Source: Oreocharis arfaki (Eukaryota; Chordata; Aves; Passeriformes; Paramythiidae). Taken from it: a stretch of 64,000 bases of DNA. Location of the stretch: contig VZRR01005724.1 of assembly GCA_013398015.1 (NCBI GenBank), positions 725,548 through 789,547 of the forward strand. The letters run 5' to 3'. Position 1 is the first letter of the stretch, and every line of letters begins with the position of its first letter. Positions 13,501 to 26,800 of the stretch are shown piece after piece. The notes under the pieces are model-generated. The model saw only the letters and a list, made by a program, of their open reading frames with translations, ran no database searches and had not been told where the DNA came from. Position numbers and translations under genes: made by a program.

Positions 13501-14953
13501 CTCTGAGAAGCAGGGGAGCAATGTCATTTTCCTCCCTTCATCTGTGTTCTCCCCTTAGTTCTAAGGCTTTCTTCCTCTCACAAATAGGAAGACTCACACA
13601 AATTATAGGAATCTCAAGAATCACATTATTTTTGTAATTTGACTGGAGATGCAAGTTTCAAACCCTTATAAGAGTATGGATACACTACTCATATTTCCTT
13701 TTCCCAAAACTCACAGGACAGCAGAGAATTAACTCATCTGATTTCGATTATGCAGGTGGTCTTCTTAAAACAAGACACTGTGGAGACACAGTATCTGCCT
13801 CATGCAGCCCTGCTGATCTTCTCGTCTTAGCTATGATTAGTTGTTTTCCTCTTTCCTCAGTTTCTCAGAATAGGATAAATCCTCATCTAACTGAACAGGA
13901 AATGAGACTATGAACCTGTGCACAGTGAAAAAGTGGCTTCTGCCTGGATCTGGGAGCACAGAGAGAGCATCAAGAGCAAAGCCCAACAGCAGATGAACTA
14001 AAGGAGAATGGGTCATGTCACTACAGGCTGTCAATGGATACAAATACCACTAAAACTTGCCAGGCTCTGGGATGTCAGCTAGAGGTTGGTAGCACATTAC
14101 ACACAGTGACATATTTCCTTATTGTTCAGCTTTGGTGAACAGTTAGCAGTATGATGTTCTTGTGTACTTCTGGCATTACCGTAGCACTTCCCAAGTTTGG
14201 CATCATCTGTTCTTCAGCGAATATTTTTTCCCCCTGTAGGAAGCTTTAACTTACCTCTAAGATCTTGCAGATGGATGAAACTACAAGAACTTAATGACAC
14301 ACATTTTCTGAGTGGACATCTCTTCTCTTCCTTACCTCAAGAACCTTATCAAAAACGGATTTATGGCACTGGCCCTGGCACACAGTTCTTCCTTGCTCCT
14401 ATTACATGCTTTTCATTATATAGTGCTACAGTTTTGCTATAAACATCCCTTTGATTGTGCAGAATCTTTACTACAAAAGTTCTATTACAGAGAGTGAGAT
14501 AACTTTCACATAACCTTAGGAGAGCTTCTGCCTTTGAAGGGTTTTTTTATTAATATTGTGCTTATGCTTCAACCCTACCTATAATCTTTCCTATATAAAG
14601 ATTCCCTTTTCATTCCATAGATGCATGCTTCCAGTAATCTGTAATAACAATGAGCATTTGCAGTTACATACATAATGCATTTTTATTTTAAATGCAAGTG
14701 CAAAGCCAGATGTTGAAAGCTCACTCTATTTAACCTTCACTATTAATGACACAACACAGAAGAGACAGTCCAGTGGCACCATTAAAGCCAACATTAATAG
14801 CACCAGTAAATTTAAGAAGGTGAAGTTTTCCCATGAAAACAATATTGTAGTAACGAATGAAAAAAATAAAGGATAACCTGATGTTCCACTTTGTTTATCG
14901 TAGTCACTGCACTTGTGTTAGGATTGTACAAACCATTCAAGCTGTCACAATTT
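10561..14953. other. Unannotated interval, no supported gene
   Basis: AT-rich sequence. Nothing was recognised beyond short homopolymer and A/C-rich runs (around 12460-12490) and chance ORFs of up to 98 codons (12543-12839, which overlaps an opposite-strand frame at 12554-12739). Confidence 0.6.
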
Positions 14954-14988
14954 TTATATATGTATATGTATATATATATATGTGATGT
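14954..14988. repeat. TA/TG microsatellite
   Basis: An alternating pyrimidine-purine tract made of TA dinucleotides interspersed with TG, in AT-rich surroundings. It is likely polymorphic in length; no function is implied. Confidence 0.9.
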
Positions 14989-17900
14989 GGTCTAGGATCT
15001 AATCTTCTTCTAAATTATGTTTAAATCAGCAGAGGTTACACATCTCTATGGCTGTGTCCTTATGCCGAGAAGACAGAAAAGGATCTACATAGACTGAGAA
15101 ACTCGCAGGTTGGCAAACTGGTTTTTACACCTTGCTTGTGTGCTCTGCTAGTCCCAAAGATTTCAGTCTCTTATTTACATCTAACGAGACACATATGTGT
15201 TATGCCAAGCTGTTCAGTTGTCAGCCCTTTCCTGAACTCTTTGTAGCAAAAATACTGTGCACAAACCTTTTGTTCCCTGAAAGAAAAGAAACTCTTTTTG
15301 AAGAGGAAACACAGCAAGTAGAACAAACTCTTGTCGGCCCTGAGGTCAGGTTATCTCAATGAGCAACTGTAAAGAGTAGAGACTGTTCCTGTATCTTCTT
15401 TCCCAGAGCGGCCACCTTCTAAGGAAAAGTCCCAACAAAGCAACAGCTTTGTGACAGTTGCATGCATCCCTACAGGAACACCAATTATTTTCAACACCGT
15501 TTTCTAAATCACATGCCATGGGAGGAAGCAAAGTGTATGTGTATTACTCCAAAAGATAACATTTCTTGTAGCGTTAAGGGAGCTGTGCCAATAGGCTCTG
15601 TGTGGAGTACTTAGCGTATCAAGCAGCAGATTAATTGTTAGCTGCACCACACAATTTACTTTAAGTGAATGCATCAGTTTGTAACTGTATGAATGCATAT
15701 TGACAAATGACTGATTCTTTGTAGTTCTGATGAATAGAAAAGGCTGTCATAACAAATTGCTGCTGTTCAGGAACAGGTATCTAGAAAAAGCTGATGCACG
15801 GAACACTTGTGACTGTTGCCCAGCACTTCACAAAATAAAAGCAAAACACAATGGTTTTGTAACATTCATAGTTCTGCCATCCATCACTAGGAATTCTTTT
15901 GCCATTCATGCAGACATAATGAGCCTTGCCATAGGAATTTCAGCTGTATTTAAAAACAGCGTCCATTAGAGTCTGTGTATTGTAAAAGGTTGGTTTATGC
16001 ACAGCTGTGCTACTGATACGTAGTTGTGCTGCCCATGTTTGCAACATCGTAACACCACAGCAGCTGTGTTTTTTCTGGAGGAAAAGTGATCTCTAAAGGA
16101 TCACATTAAAATTCCTTGATTTTGTCAGGAAAAATGTGACCTAATATTCATCGCTTCCAAACGAATGTCGTATTTCAATTGATGATAGTCTGTACCGTTT
16201 ATGATATTGAACAAGGACGATATTTCAATCTCTTCTATCCAGAAGGATGATGATCTATGTTTGACTTAAATCAGTTAAAAAGGTCATATCTTTGTTTCCT
16301 CAATAAAACATAAATATAGTTATTTTTTAAAATGTGATATTTATCTCCCTTGTTACCAGTTATAACTGACAAATAATACAGAAAGAAGAAATAGAAACCT
16401 ATCTCATTAACTGAGTTCCTATAACATCAGGTTGAATTGCATTAAAGAACAATTCCAGTGTTAAGAAATGTGCTGTGTGATTTCTTACCAGCACTCCTGA
16501 CTTCCCCATTTCATAGTCTTAATACTGACTTTAGATTAGACATTAAACCTCATACATTTGCATCAGCCAGAAAATTTAGTCTCCTGCTTTCAATTTGGCC
16601 AAAGAAATGCTCCTCTACTTCCAACATCTGGCTGCCTTAAAAAGATGGAAGCCTCCTCCATCCCAACTAGTGTGGTAACAGGAAGGTTAAAACGCAGTAG
16701 ATGACAATGGGTCTGATTCTGACAGAAAATGCAGGTGTCTGCTCAGTATTTGCATCCTTTCAGACACAAAAGGATGGCACAAAGCCTGATGAGAACAAAT
16801 CATGGGGTCTGTTCACAAGCAGCCCACGTGGAAGTTCTGGCTCACTGAGAATTGAAAGCCTGTGGTAAGGACAGGTCTCATTCAAGAAGAATATCCATAA
16901 ATGTGCACATTTACTTACATAAACTTAACTGCGCTCCTTATTTGAAGAAAATAAGCCATTTCTTGGGGCATTTTCCTGACTAAAAATAGGTAAATTAAAT
17001 CATCCTACTGCCCTTTTCTCTTCTCGTATCAGGCACAGAGACAGATCCTTCATGCCGTGTAAAATGTTGCCAACATAGCCTAGTTTAAGAACAGTCCCTA
17101 AAAGCATACCTTATCTTGGTATCTGCTCCTATCAACAGTTCAGGAGTGTAAGCCTCTCAGGTCTCTCCATTGCTCCTCTCGAGCTCAATGGTAACACTGA
17201 TATCAGGTACCCACTTCCTCTGGTCCCTTAAATATTTGAGGACAATACCTCTAATAAATAGATCTTTTGCAAGTTCCAAGATGATAACTGGCATTTTATG
17301 TCCAAGAGTAAACATAGAAATACAGATACATGGCCCCTCCTACTAAAAAAATTCTCAAAATTTCATATTATGTTCTTGCAGAATTTGAAAGTAGCATATC
17401 AAAGCTTTAGTTATCTGTTATTTGTAAGTCTAAATGAGTTTTGAGAGATTTTTTCCTATTTTTCTTTAAAATAAAAAATAGATATTCACTAACATCAGCA
17501 AATACCTTGCACAACTGGTACATTCACAGGAATAGAAGTATCACACAAATATCTGCTTACCAAATGCCAAACCCACGGGGAGGGTCACAAAGAAATCTGA
17601 TTTGTCTTCCCTTTTAGAGCTCTCTTGTCATTTGATCATAAAGAAAAAAGAATAGGATACAATTTTAAAAGGTCGATTACTCGTAAGTAAATGGTTGATG
17701 ACAGTCCACAGAAAGAGCCTAGAAACACCCCATAGGCTGAAATAGGCTTTATTAAGTTTTTAAGTGCTTCCATGCAAAAAAATGTGTTCAAAATACATTC
17801 TGATGATTTATAAGCAGAAGGAGTTAAATTGGACAATTATATATTCAATACTAATTAACTCACTTGTTAATTGCCGGTTTTTTTGATATTCTGAATTCTT

Positions 17901-18419
17901 CAGATGTGCTAATGTGTGCATATGGCAAGGTTGTGACATCATGAAATACGCATGAATATAGTCGTGACAGCTAAGTGTTTAAAACCCAGATAAGAGAAAA
18001 ATGCTGTTTTAAAGATGTTATTTCCCTTTATCTTCGGTTCAGTTTATGATCCTTTTCATTACATTGCCAAAATGCACACGATCTTCCTTGTAGCATCGTA
18101 AGAGCTATTTGGCTACTCCACCTTCACGTATTTGGATTATTTTTAAGGGTAATCTCAATCTTAAAAATCTTTTGAATTTGGATTGTTTTATTTGAGAACA
18201 TGTAGAGTGTATATTTAACATATGTTTATTTTTTTAAAAATCATATATTCTCCTTGAACAATACTTTCAATACAAATTTTATCTGTCAATGTGCATACTT
18301 GTAACGCTAAATATTTCCTGCAGCAAGTCAGACAACACCACAACCTATTTCTACTACTTTTGTATCAAAGTAGCAGGAGTAAGCCATTTTTAATTTAAAC
18401 TATTTTTCCTGAACAAATT
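14989..18419. other. Unannotated interval, no supported gene
   Basis: No recognisable repeat family, RNA gene or convincing exon is seen. ORFs are all under about 80 codons and lie on both strands. Confidence 0.6.
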
Positions 18420-18437
18420 AAAAAAAAAAAAAAAAAA
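18420..18437. repeat. Poly(A) run of 18
   Basis: An uninterrupted run of A, followed by a short doubling of 'ttgactct'. There is no clear retroposed body upstream, so I do not call a processed pseudogene. Confidence 0.9.
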
Positions 18438-18742
18438 GAAGGTTTTGACTCTTTGACTCTTTTTGGCCCATCTGTAGCAGTTTAATGCAGGAACCAAGTA
18501 TTGGTTCACCGGGTTTCCACCAATTGAGATTCATGTGATTAGCTCATTCAACAGGTCTTCATTTCTTCCTTCCTATAACACCACAACCACACACCCACTG
18601 AACACTCTTTCCATACCTACCACCCATAATATTTCTCTCAGCCTCTACCTATCCAGATGGAAATTTGTATATTCAAGTGCAATTTAATTTCCACTTCCAG
18701 CCAGTCCTCACTTTTGAGTACACTGTCGCTGTGATATAATAA
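18438..18742. other. Short unassigned interval before a CR1 fragment
   Basis: Nothing was recognised. The interval sits between a poly(A) run and the tail of an antisense CR1. Confidence 0.5.
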
Positions 18743-18912
18743 AATCATAGAATTATAGAATGTCCTGTGTTGGAAGGGACGTTAAAGATCACCTAGTTCC
18801 AACCTCTCTGCCATGGGCAGGGACACTTTCCACTAGACCAAGTTACTCAGAGCTCCATCCAGCCTGGCCTTGAACACTTCCACGGATGGAACATCCACAC
18901 CATCTCTATCAC
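18743..18912 (-). mobile_element. CR1 LINE, short 3'-end fragment (antisense)
   Basis: Reverse complement of a CR1 3' terminus. The plus strand begins with the complemented terminal repeat ('aatcatagaattatagaatg', 18743-18762). It continues through 'tggaagggac' (18771-18780), 'ctgccatgggcagggacac' (18810-18828) and 'tccagcctggccttgaacac' (18858-18877). Only about 170 bp remains, a strong 5' truncation typical of CR1. It is better preserved than the copy at 22-455 and belongs to a different subfamily type, judged by the 'gccatgggcagggacac' signature. Confidence 0.93.
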
Positions 18913-20257
18913 ATCAAAGTTGGTTTATCTTTAGAAACTGATACATGGTTGTATTTTTTCACAACAAAACTGTAGTCAGACCTCTCAAAACCTTGTTTTT
19001 GCAAGCATGAGGCCTTGGGTCAATGCTGTATTTCAGACATCAGCTGTTTATATTCTTCTAGATAAAAAGAAGTATTTCCCTGATCTGTCTGGTGACAGTG
19101 AGGAATATTTGGGTCCTTTTTAAAATACCAAGATGCAAGCTATTCCCCAAATGTCGCTGTGTTATCAAGAAGTTAAGTCATCAGCCCTTCAGAAAGAAAG
19201 CACATATACAGAAGTGTGGGGTGTATTTTCCCTGGGTACTGAAATTCCTAGTAATGATACACTGGTCAGTCTGTAGCCAAGTCCATCCTCTGGGTCCTTG
19301 TCTCAACCAGTTCTACCACTGGCCTTACAAACATTCCCAGTTAACCTAATACTCAAAAAGATATATCTAAATGTCTTCAAAAAATGTCAGGGTGACATTT
19401 TATATTAATGTTGGCTAAACAGCAAAGTCTCTGAAATTATTTTGAGGAGGTGGGTTTCTTTTGGGAAGAACTGGAAAGACATCAAACGAAGGTCTTAGTG
19501 ACATGAGAGACGTTGAAACCTGCCTTTACCCTGTCCAATTTGAGGGCCAGCTGGCTGGTTCTCTGCAACCAGAATGCTCAGCAAATTCAGAGATCATTCC
19601 TTCCCAGTGCAGTTGTTGCCTATACCAGCATCTTCCTAAAATAAATCAATTTTAAATAAATCTCTATTTTCTGAACTAGAAGAATTTCACCAAAAATGTT
19701 CCCCCTGCAACTGTATTGACTTCATTCCATTACTGTCAGTGTTCATTGGCTGGCTCCCTTAATCTGACACCCACCAGATAACTTTATGCAAAAGCACTCA
19801 AAAACATATCATTATATTTTGAATTGAACTTCATTATTAACCCTATCACATATGCAGTGATTTCTAGAATTTAAATATTTTCTAAATTAAGGATACTATC
19901 TGGGGGCTTATTTCTCTACAGCAATGCTAACACTAGAAAATAAATAAATAACTAACTCCTAAAGCATTAAGGGAGAGGAAAGAAATATTTAAAGATTTAT
20001 TCAAAAAAGCTTGAAATTATTTGGCCTGCAGGATCTGTTTCAAAATGAAAAACATTTCTGCACAGATATATGCATATTTTCTTTCCCATATGCAGAAAAG
20101 TAGCACAATCTTCAAGAGGCATACAGTATCTGACTTTCAATACCTACAGCCTCCTTTGCTTAAGAATAAAATCAAAGCTACTCAAAGCCCTGGGTCACAT
20201 CTTCAGTTAGCCATTTCACACGCAACTTTTGAAGAAGAAAAAAAAAAGAATTGCATG
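18913..20257. other. Unannotated interval, no supported gene
   Basis: AT-rich sequence with scattered chance ORFs (longest 85 codons). No repeat family was recognised. Confidence 0.55.
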
Positions 20258-20535
20258 GGTCTAATCCAAACCCTTTGAAGTAATTTTTTGAGGTTCAATG
20301 GACTTCCAATCACGGGTTTGGGTTTTTTGTTCAGAGTACTTTTCTCTCTTTTTTTTTTTTTAATTTTTTTTATTATTTTTTTTTTTTAATTTTATTTCAA
20401 CAAAATTCTTCAGTGCCAGTTCACAACAGTGGAATTATTCTGAACAGGTAAAAGCCACTTTTTTTTTTTTTTTTTTATCAAAATCTATTTTTTCCGACTA
20501 TTGTGTAAGATACTTACGTTTTGCATGAAGTACAA
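20258..20535. repeat. Tandem duplication, copy 1 (ends at an N)
   Basis: A 278-bp segment starting 'ggtctaatccaaaccctttg' that is repeated almost perfectly immediately after the single N at 20536. It contains three long T-rich runs. Differences from copy 2 are mainly T-run lengths plus a few substitutions, for example T at 20414 versus G at 20693 and G at 20442 versus A at 20721. The position against an assembly gap suggests a false duplication of one locus, from two haplotypes or noisy contig ends, rather than a biological repeat. Confidence 0.9.
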
Positions 20536-20536
20536 N
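20536..20536. other. Single undetermined base (assembly gap)
   Basis: The only N noticed in the window. It sits exactly at the junction of two near-identical direct copies, as expected when two contig ends carrying the same sequence fail to be merged. Confidence 0.95.
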
Positions 20537-20815
20537 GGTCTAATCCAAACCCTTTGAAGTAATTTTTTGAGGTTCAATGGACTTCCAATCACGGGTTTGG
20601 GTTTTTTGTTCAGAGTACTTTTCTCTCTTTTTTTTTTTTTAATTTTTTTTATTTTTTTTTTTTTTTAATTTTTTTTCAACAAAATTCTTCAGGGCCAGTT
20701 CACAACAGTGGAATTATTCTAAACAGGTAAAAGCCACTTTTTTTTTTTTTTTGTTATCAAAATCTATTTTTTCCGACTATTGTGTAAGATACTTACGTTT
20801 TGCATGAAGTACCAA
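20537..20815. repeat. Tandem duplication, copy 2
   Basis: Second copy of the segment at 20258-20535, in the same orientation, starting immediately after the N and ending at the string gtaccaa, where copy 1 has gtacaa. Total length differs by about one base. True copy number is probably one. Confidence 0.9.
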
Positions 20816-23800
20816 AGATGAAATAGAACTGAAAAAAAACTGCTGAAAACTTTTGAGTTACAAAACCCAGGTAGGTTGATTTATCTTTTCCATGACTGAT
20901 GCTGTTGTAAAGCCCCATTTTCTGAAGGTCAAACATATTGAAGGAAAAAGCATCAAAAGTTATGACAAGCCTAAGATATTCAGAAGTTGAAGTAGAGGAA
21001 TCCTTTGCTTGAGGACTCCCAAAGGCTTTATTGCCAGTGATTCACTGTATGACAGGGAGCAATTAACACCTCTGCTGCAGACCACTTCCTTGGTAAAACA
21101 AACTGGAACACACTACCTATGCTGGGAATTTGAGAAGGTGGGAGTGGCAGCTTAGTCGTTTTTGAAATTTGTAAAAATACACCTGGTCTCTAAACTAAGA
21201 GTACTATTTTCCTCCTCCCACAAATGAAAGTATATCTAGATTAAAGAAAAAAAAGAAAAATTAAAAGCCTTGCCAGCCCTGCAAAAACACTCTGGTTTCC
21301 AGATGCTGAAGAAAGATGAAAATAAGGCAGGATCTTCATTGTGCCCAGAAGCCCAGGACAGTGGATCTAAGAAAGGGCTTATGCGGATATTGTCATATCA
21401 CAGCTCGAAGCAAAGGGGTTTGAAGCTGCGAGGGTGACAGACACAACTAATATTTGATGCCAGGTTTGTGCAGTCCTGTAAGATCCACACTTGGACAGGG
21501 GAGGTGTGCATACACAACACTTGCACTAAAAGTACTCAAGGCAGCTCAGCTGCCCTGTCTTGGCAATTCCAGGTCCCTTTAGCTTTAGAATTAAGCAGGG
21601 TTCAGTTGCTATGGAAACAAATTTTATTTTTTTCTAAATACTTCTGTCAATATGAACACACAGTATATTGTAGTCTCAGCTGACAGAATGGCTTATGCCC
21701 TCTTTGCTTCGACATGAATATGTGCATTTATGCAGAAATGGACGGATTGGTTATTTCTTATATGACTGACTGCACTCCTTTTGGCATGATATGCTCTTGT
21801 GAATAGTCAGGTGAGAACAGCCCACCTACTTTCATGATAGTAAATTAGTCTGTCTGATTCAGAGAGGAAGTAAGAGGCGGGGAAAGGAGAGCAAGAATTA
21901 AAGTTTTGTGCTGTTCTGCTGAAATTCAAGCCACACAATCCCCACACACCCATGCATATAAAAAGAAGGCTCTGGAGATGTAGAAGCTCTATAGAAAAGA
22001 AAATTTTAAGACCTGACTGGCCTTTGGTTATGTAAGAAAATGAAGATTGAGCAGCTGCACTGACATTTCTTTTCTGGATAGCAGAGGACTGGAGTGACTC
22101 ACTCCTCATTGCTATGCCAGCATACCTCTTCTACACAAGTTTTGATTAAGGTTAAAAACAAATGAGAAGGCGATGCATTTCAACCTGCATCAGTGTGTTG
22201 CTGACAAGCAGCATGAGTAAGTGACCTGCCACAACGGCCGAAGCCAAAGTATTCTCATTTGGATAGCTCAAGAGCAAGTATTTCTCATGTGAAATTCAGA
22301 AAGGGCATGCTATATAGAAATGAAATTAGGTTTTACTCTTGCACTGCGAAAGTCCATAGAGCCTACATGCACAGATATTCATGTCATATAAAAGAATGCC
22401 TGAATTACCATGCACAATGAAATATAAATGGCAAATATAAAAAACTAATACGGTATATGATGAATTAAGTGTGGAGATAAAAACAGACACAGCATAATCC
22501 GTACCTGCCTCAGGTAATGATAAAACTTGATCAAGAAAGAATAGGCCTGTACGTATGCAGGATATTAGTCAGAGCTCAAAGCGAAATATTAGTCAGAAAC
22601 TAAGACTTCCTTAGCAAAGCATGCAAGACACAGAAAAGCTGTGCAGGACTAGCCAGAACATTTTGTGCTGAGCTTCAAGTCCTGCAGTTAGCACCTTTTC
22701 ACCTCACACCTCATGCTAATTCTTGCTCAGGAAAGATATCAGTGCCCTCACACACACAGGTAACACTGGTCCTTCAAAAGACCTTTTGGGCTTTTTTCAA
22801 ACTCCCACCCACACCACTTCAAAGTGACCAGGCAGGTACAAAACCTCTCCCAGATATCACCCAACTCTTAAGGGAAGCTCAACTAAATACCATCTGTGCA
22901 ACAGAAGTTCTTAACCATGCCCTGGACACTATCCCAGAAGGTGCTTCTGTGAGCTTCCTGTCTCTCTTATGCTGACCCCAGGCCTCTTGCCTCAGAGAAG
23001 CAAGGGTAATCCCATTCTCAGTGAAAGTCATCACAAGCCACATCTGTTAAGTGCAAGAACAGCTGACCCTAGAGGGCAAGACACCTTCCTGCACACAGTA
23101 ACAAATAAATGTATCATCTATGAGAGTCAGATCACTGACCAAGCGAGAAAACACAGGTAGAGACAGAATCATTTGCTTTTCCAATAAAGCAAATGACCAA
23201 TTCCATACCCATCAGCCAGGGAACATTAGTGGAAATTAGAGGGAACATTAGTATTTGACCTTCTAGTTGGTGGGGCTGGTGAGTTTTCATACAGGCTGTT
23301 CCAGAAGGGGGATGTTGCATCTGTTTCACCCTTTAGCAGCACAAAATCACACAACAGTAGAATTCAGGGCACCATCAGTGTTCTAACCTTTCCATGACAG
23401 TTAAAAACAGTGTCCTTTTCATTGCTTTTCATATACTTCTAGATCAGACAAGTCCTGATCTTGAAGGTTATCACCACGAACAGGAGATTCTATGCTTATT
23501 AAATCTGTCACTATTCTAATGAATGCACTTGTGATGCTGGGTCTCACAACACTGGCATCTGTCCTTGAAACACAAATTGATGTCACAACTTCTTTTTTAT
23601 TTTTTTCCCACATAGGCCTTTGAACAATTTTGATCTATTTACAATCTATAGTAACTTGATAGTTTGCAAGAACTAGATTTGAGCTAGCTATGTATGACAT
23701 CCAAAGATGTCATTTTTGTGTTATTAGTCTTATGAGTCATCTGTCTCAATCTCATAAGAGTGGAAACTCTTAACAAAAGAACAGCTCTTCCCTGCAAGGT

Positions 23801-26800
23801 AAAACCTGTTTAGTAAAATTACTGTACTTCAGATGGGTTCTGCTTAATTACCTAAGTGTTCGTAGTAAAAGACATATCCAATAGCTCTAATTCTATTCTC
23901 AGCTATGCAGAGATAAATAAGACCCCAGTGACTTCTGTGGCCATCTATAGCTGAGTTTGCCCAATCATATAAATCTTCCCTCTTCTGCACGTCTAGGGTA
24001 CCTTGAGGAGGCAAATGGAAGTCAGCTGAAAAATGTGCAGGATTTGCTTTCCTATTCCAAAGTCAGCTTGTTGGCTGCAGTTTGTACAATGAGATGATGT
24101 GAAACAAATGGAGTAGGGCTGAAAATCCGTTGTACTTAAGAGAGCACAAACAGGCACCAGAGTGACAGTTCTCTAAACAGTGGGGCTGTTTATGTTCGTT
24201 CCTGTACATCAACAATACTGCATTTTGGGTTTTGTTAGGTTACTCTAACACACCTCAAGCTACAATCCCTGACATATTAGAAAACGGAGTTGGAATGTTC
24301 TTAACCATGCAAGTCCTCCTGCACAAATCCACAATTAATGCATCCAGAGTGATAACTAATTGCCTGTAAACATATCCCCAAATCACCGTGTTGTCCATCT
24401 GTTTCCTTTCTACCTTGTTACAAATTTGATAGACTTACAGATGGAGAAAAGAAAGCCTTATTTTCTTCCCAAACACTCCAACAGAGTGCAGAGCAGAAAA
24501 AGACATGTTTGAAGGCAGGAATCTTTAAACTGTACTCCACAAGCAACCGAGTCTGCAAAAATCAGAAGCGACCCAAACGTCCCTTCTATGGGCACTGGTG
24601 TTCAGGGTGCAATTTCCATTCCACTGACTGGAAGCACTTTTCTTTACAAACAGCCATGGGACCATAGCGAGGAAACACTCTTGTATATGGGGTGGAGGGA
24701 GAGAGGCAGAAAATTGAAAGCACGGATGAAGAGAAAAATTCAAAACCAAATTTCTCGCTATTGGAAGGGCCAAGAACAAAGGAAATTACTGTTTTTCTCT
24801 CACATGTGTGGAAATGGATCCAGTGGCTGTTGGCAGTCCTAAGTTTCCAAGTGTGTTACAGAAAACTGTGATTTCTGGTATATGGCAGAATGACTGTTTC
24901 ATGAACAGCTGTTACATGATCGCTTGTAATTGCAGAGGAGTACAATCAGTGAGTTACAGTCCTCCACAAACGCTCAGCCTGCCTTGAACTCTTGTCTGAC
25001 GAATACCTTGTTCCTACTTCCCCTCTCCTGGGGGGAGTGTTTCTTCTCTTGCACTTATCAGAGGTAGCATTTAAGATTTCATACTAAAACACATAAAGGA
25101 AAAGTCACTACCCAAAGGTTGTGTCACAGCTCGGAGGGGAGCCACACAGCTTAAAAAACTTGACAAATAACCTTGTACAAACTGCAGACACTATCTGACA
25201 CATATACATGCACAAACAAACACACACACACCCCTACACACTCTATGAAGTCTGAATTTATATATTCACAGTCTTTCTCAGTCAGCTCTGATGGCATTTA
25301 CCTTACCCTGTCCGAAAGCACGTTGCAAGCCTGCTGGCTCACAAGCAGTCACAGGATCTCAGTGTCTGCTCCCTCTGATATACTAGGTACGTGTTCTCAG
25401 ACATGACTCAACCATTTAGCAAGTGAAGATAACACAGCACAATTATGTGCAACCCAGTCAGTCAGCATCTATCCTAGCAATCTGCACGCTGTAACCAAGT
25501 TTTTTAATCCTAAAACATTTCCCACAAATAAGAAGAGAAGTGGTTTAGATGAAGTAATTCTTACCAGAAACATGTGTTCCCTGTCTGCTCCCAACACAAA
25601 CCCTTTCACTTTTTTTCTTCCCTTCACCTCAGATCCATCTCCATCACCAGCCAGCTTACGTGCACCTCAGCCTGGCTTATGTGCTTTCCCTCCTCTACAA
25701 AACATCTTGTTTCTAGGAAGGACGAGGCAGATAAGGCCGTACTGTCTAGCCGTAGCTTCTGAGTTTCTGTTTGACACCTGATGTATCTTTCTAGTGCCAT
25801 GCATGAAAATGATGGCCAAAGCAAGGAGGAGTTGTCTCAATACAGGGACCAAAATTGGAAAGCCAGTCTGCCCACACCACCATCACCACATTCTGGGGTC
25901 TGACCAAGGTCCAGCAGATCCCTAACTTAGGGCTCTCTAGCATCTAGCATCCCAACTCCTAAGATGTTGGGATGGGCCTGCCACTTCCATGTAGTATTAT
26001 CTGCAAAACAGGCCTTTCATGGCCTTGTCTGTTTACTCACAGTACCATGCAGTGGAGCAAACTGTCAGAGACATGCAGATCCCCTTTTGAGCCAGTACTG
26101 AAGCAGGATGCTCTTCATACAGAAACAGACCTTATCTTCATCCTTTGTATTGCATGCAAGACACTAGTTCATCTTCAGTGTTTCAATAATTTTTAGATGA
26201 AGATTAATTCTTAGAGATGGAAGAGAGGAGTGGGAAAGAAGAGAAGAAAACATTATTACTGTTTCATTATTACTGTACCTGTTCCAAGACCTCTCTTCTC
26301 CTCCACCTTTGTCCCAAACTCTACTCTATTCTTCCTTTCCTTTGTCAAGAGTAAATCAAAACTGTCTTTAGGTCCTGCTGGTGTGCTGGGATCCAGAAAT
26401 CCAGAAGAAGGATAAAAAGAGGTACAACAAGTGGCATAAAGTCGTGTATGTGGGATTCCCATCTCTCTGTGGGCTGCCAGGAGAATCGGGGAGATGAACA
26501 AGAGCTGGTGTACCTTCAGTTATAGGCACAAGTGTCCCCTGTGATGAATAGGAGATGGCCTTAGTCCACATGTTCAGGAAGGGCCTAAAAGGTTTTTCTG
26601 AAACAGATGCTTAAAGAATTCTCACCACAGAAGTCTCCAGCGGTGATCCAAAAGAGAAATATAAACACATCAACAGTCAACAGCGTATGGCTAGCTTAAG
26701 GCAAGCCTAACATTATGAACCAGCTTTGCTGGCATGTTCTAGTATTTTTTTCCTACTCACAATCTTTCTAAGAGCCTTTTCTCAACCCATGCTTATGGCA

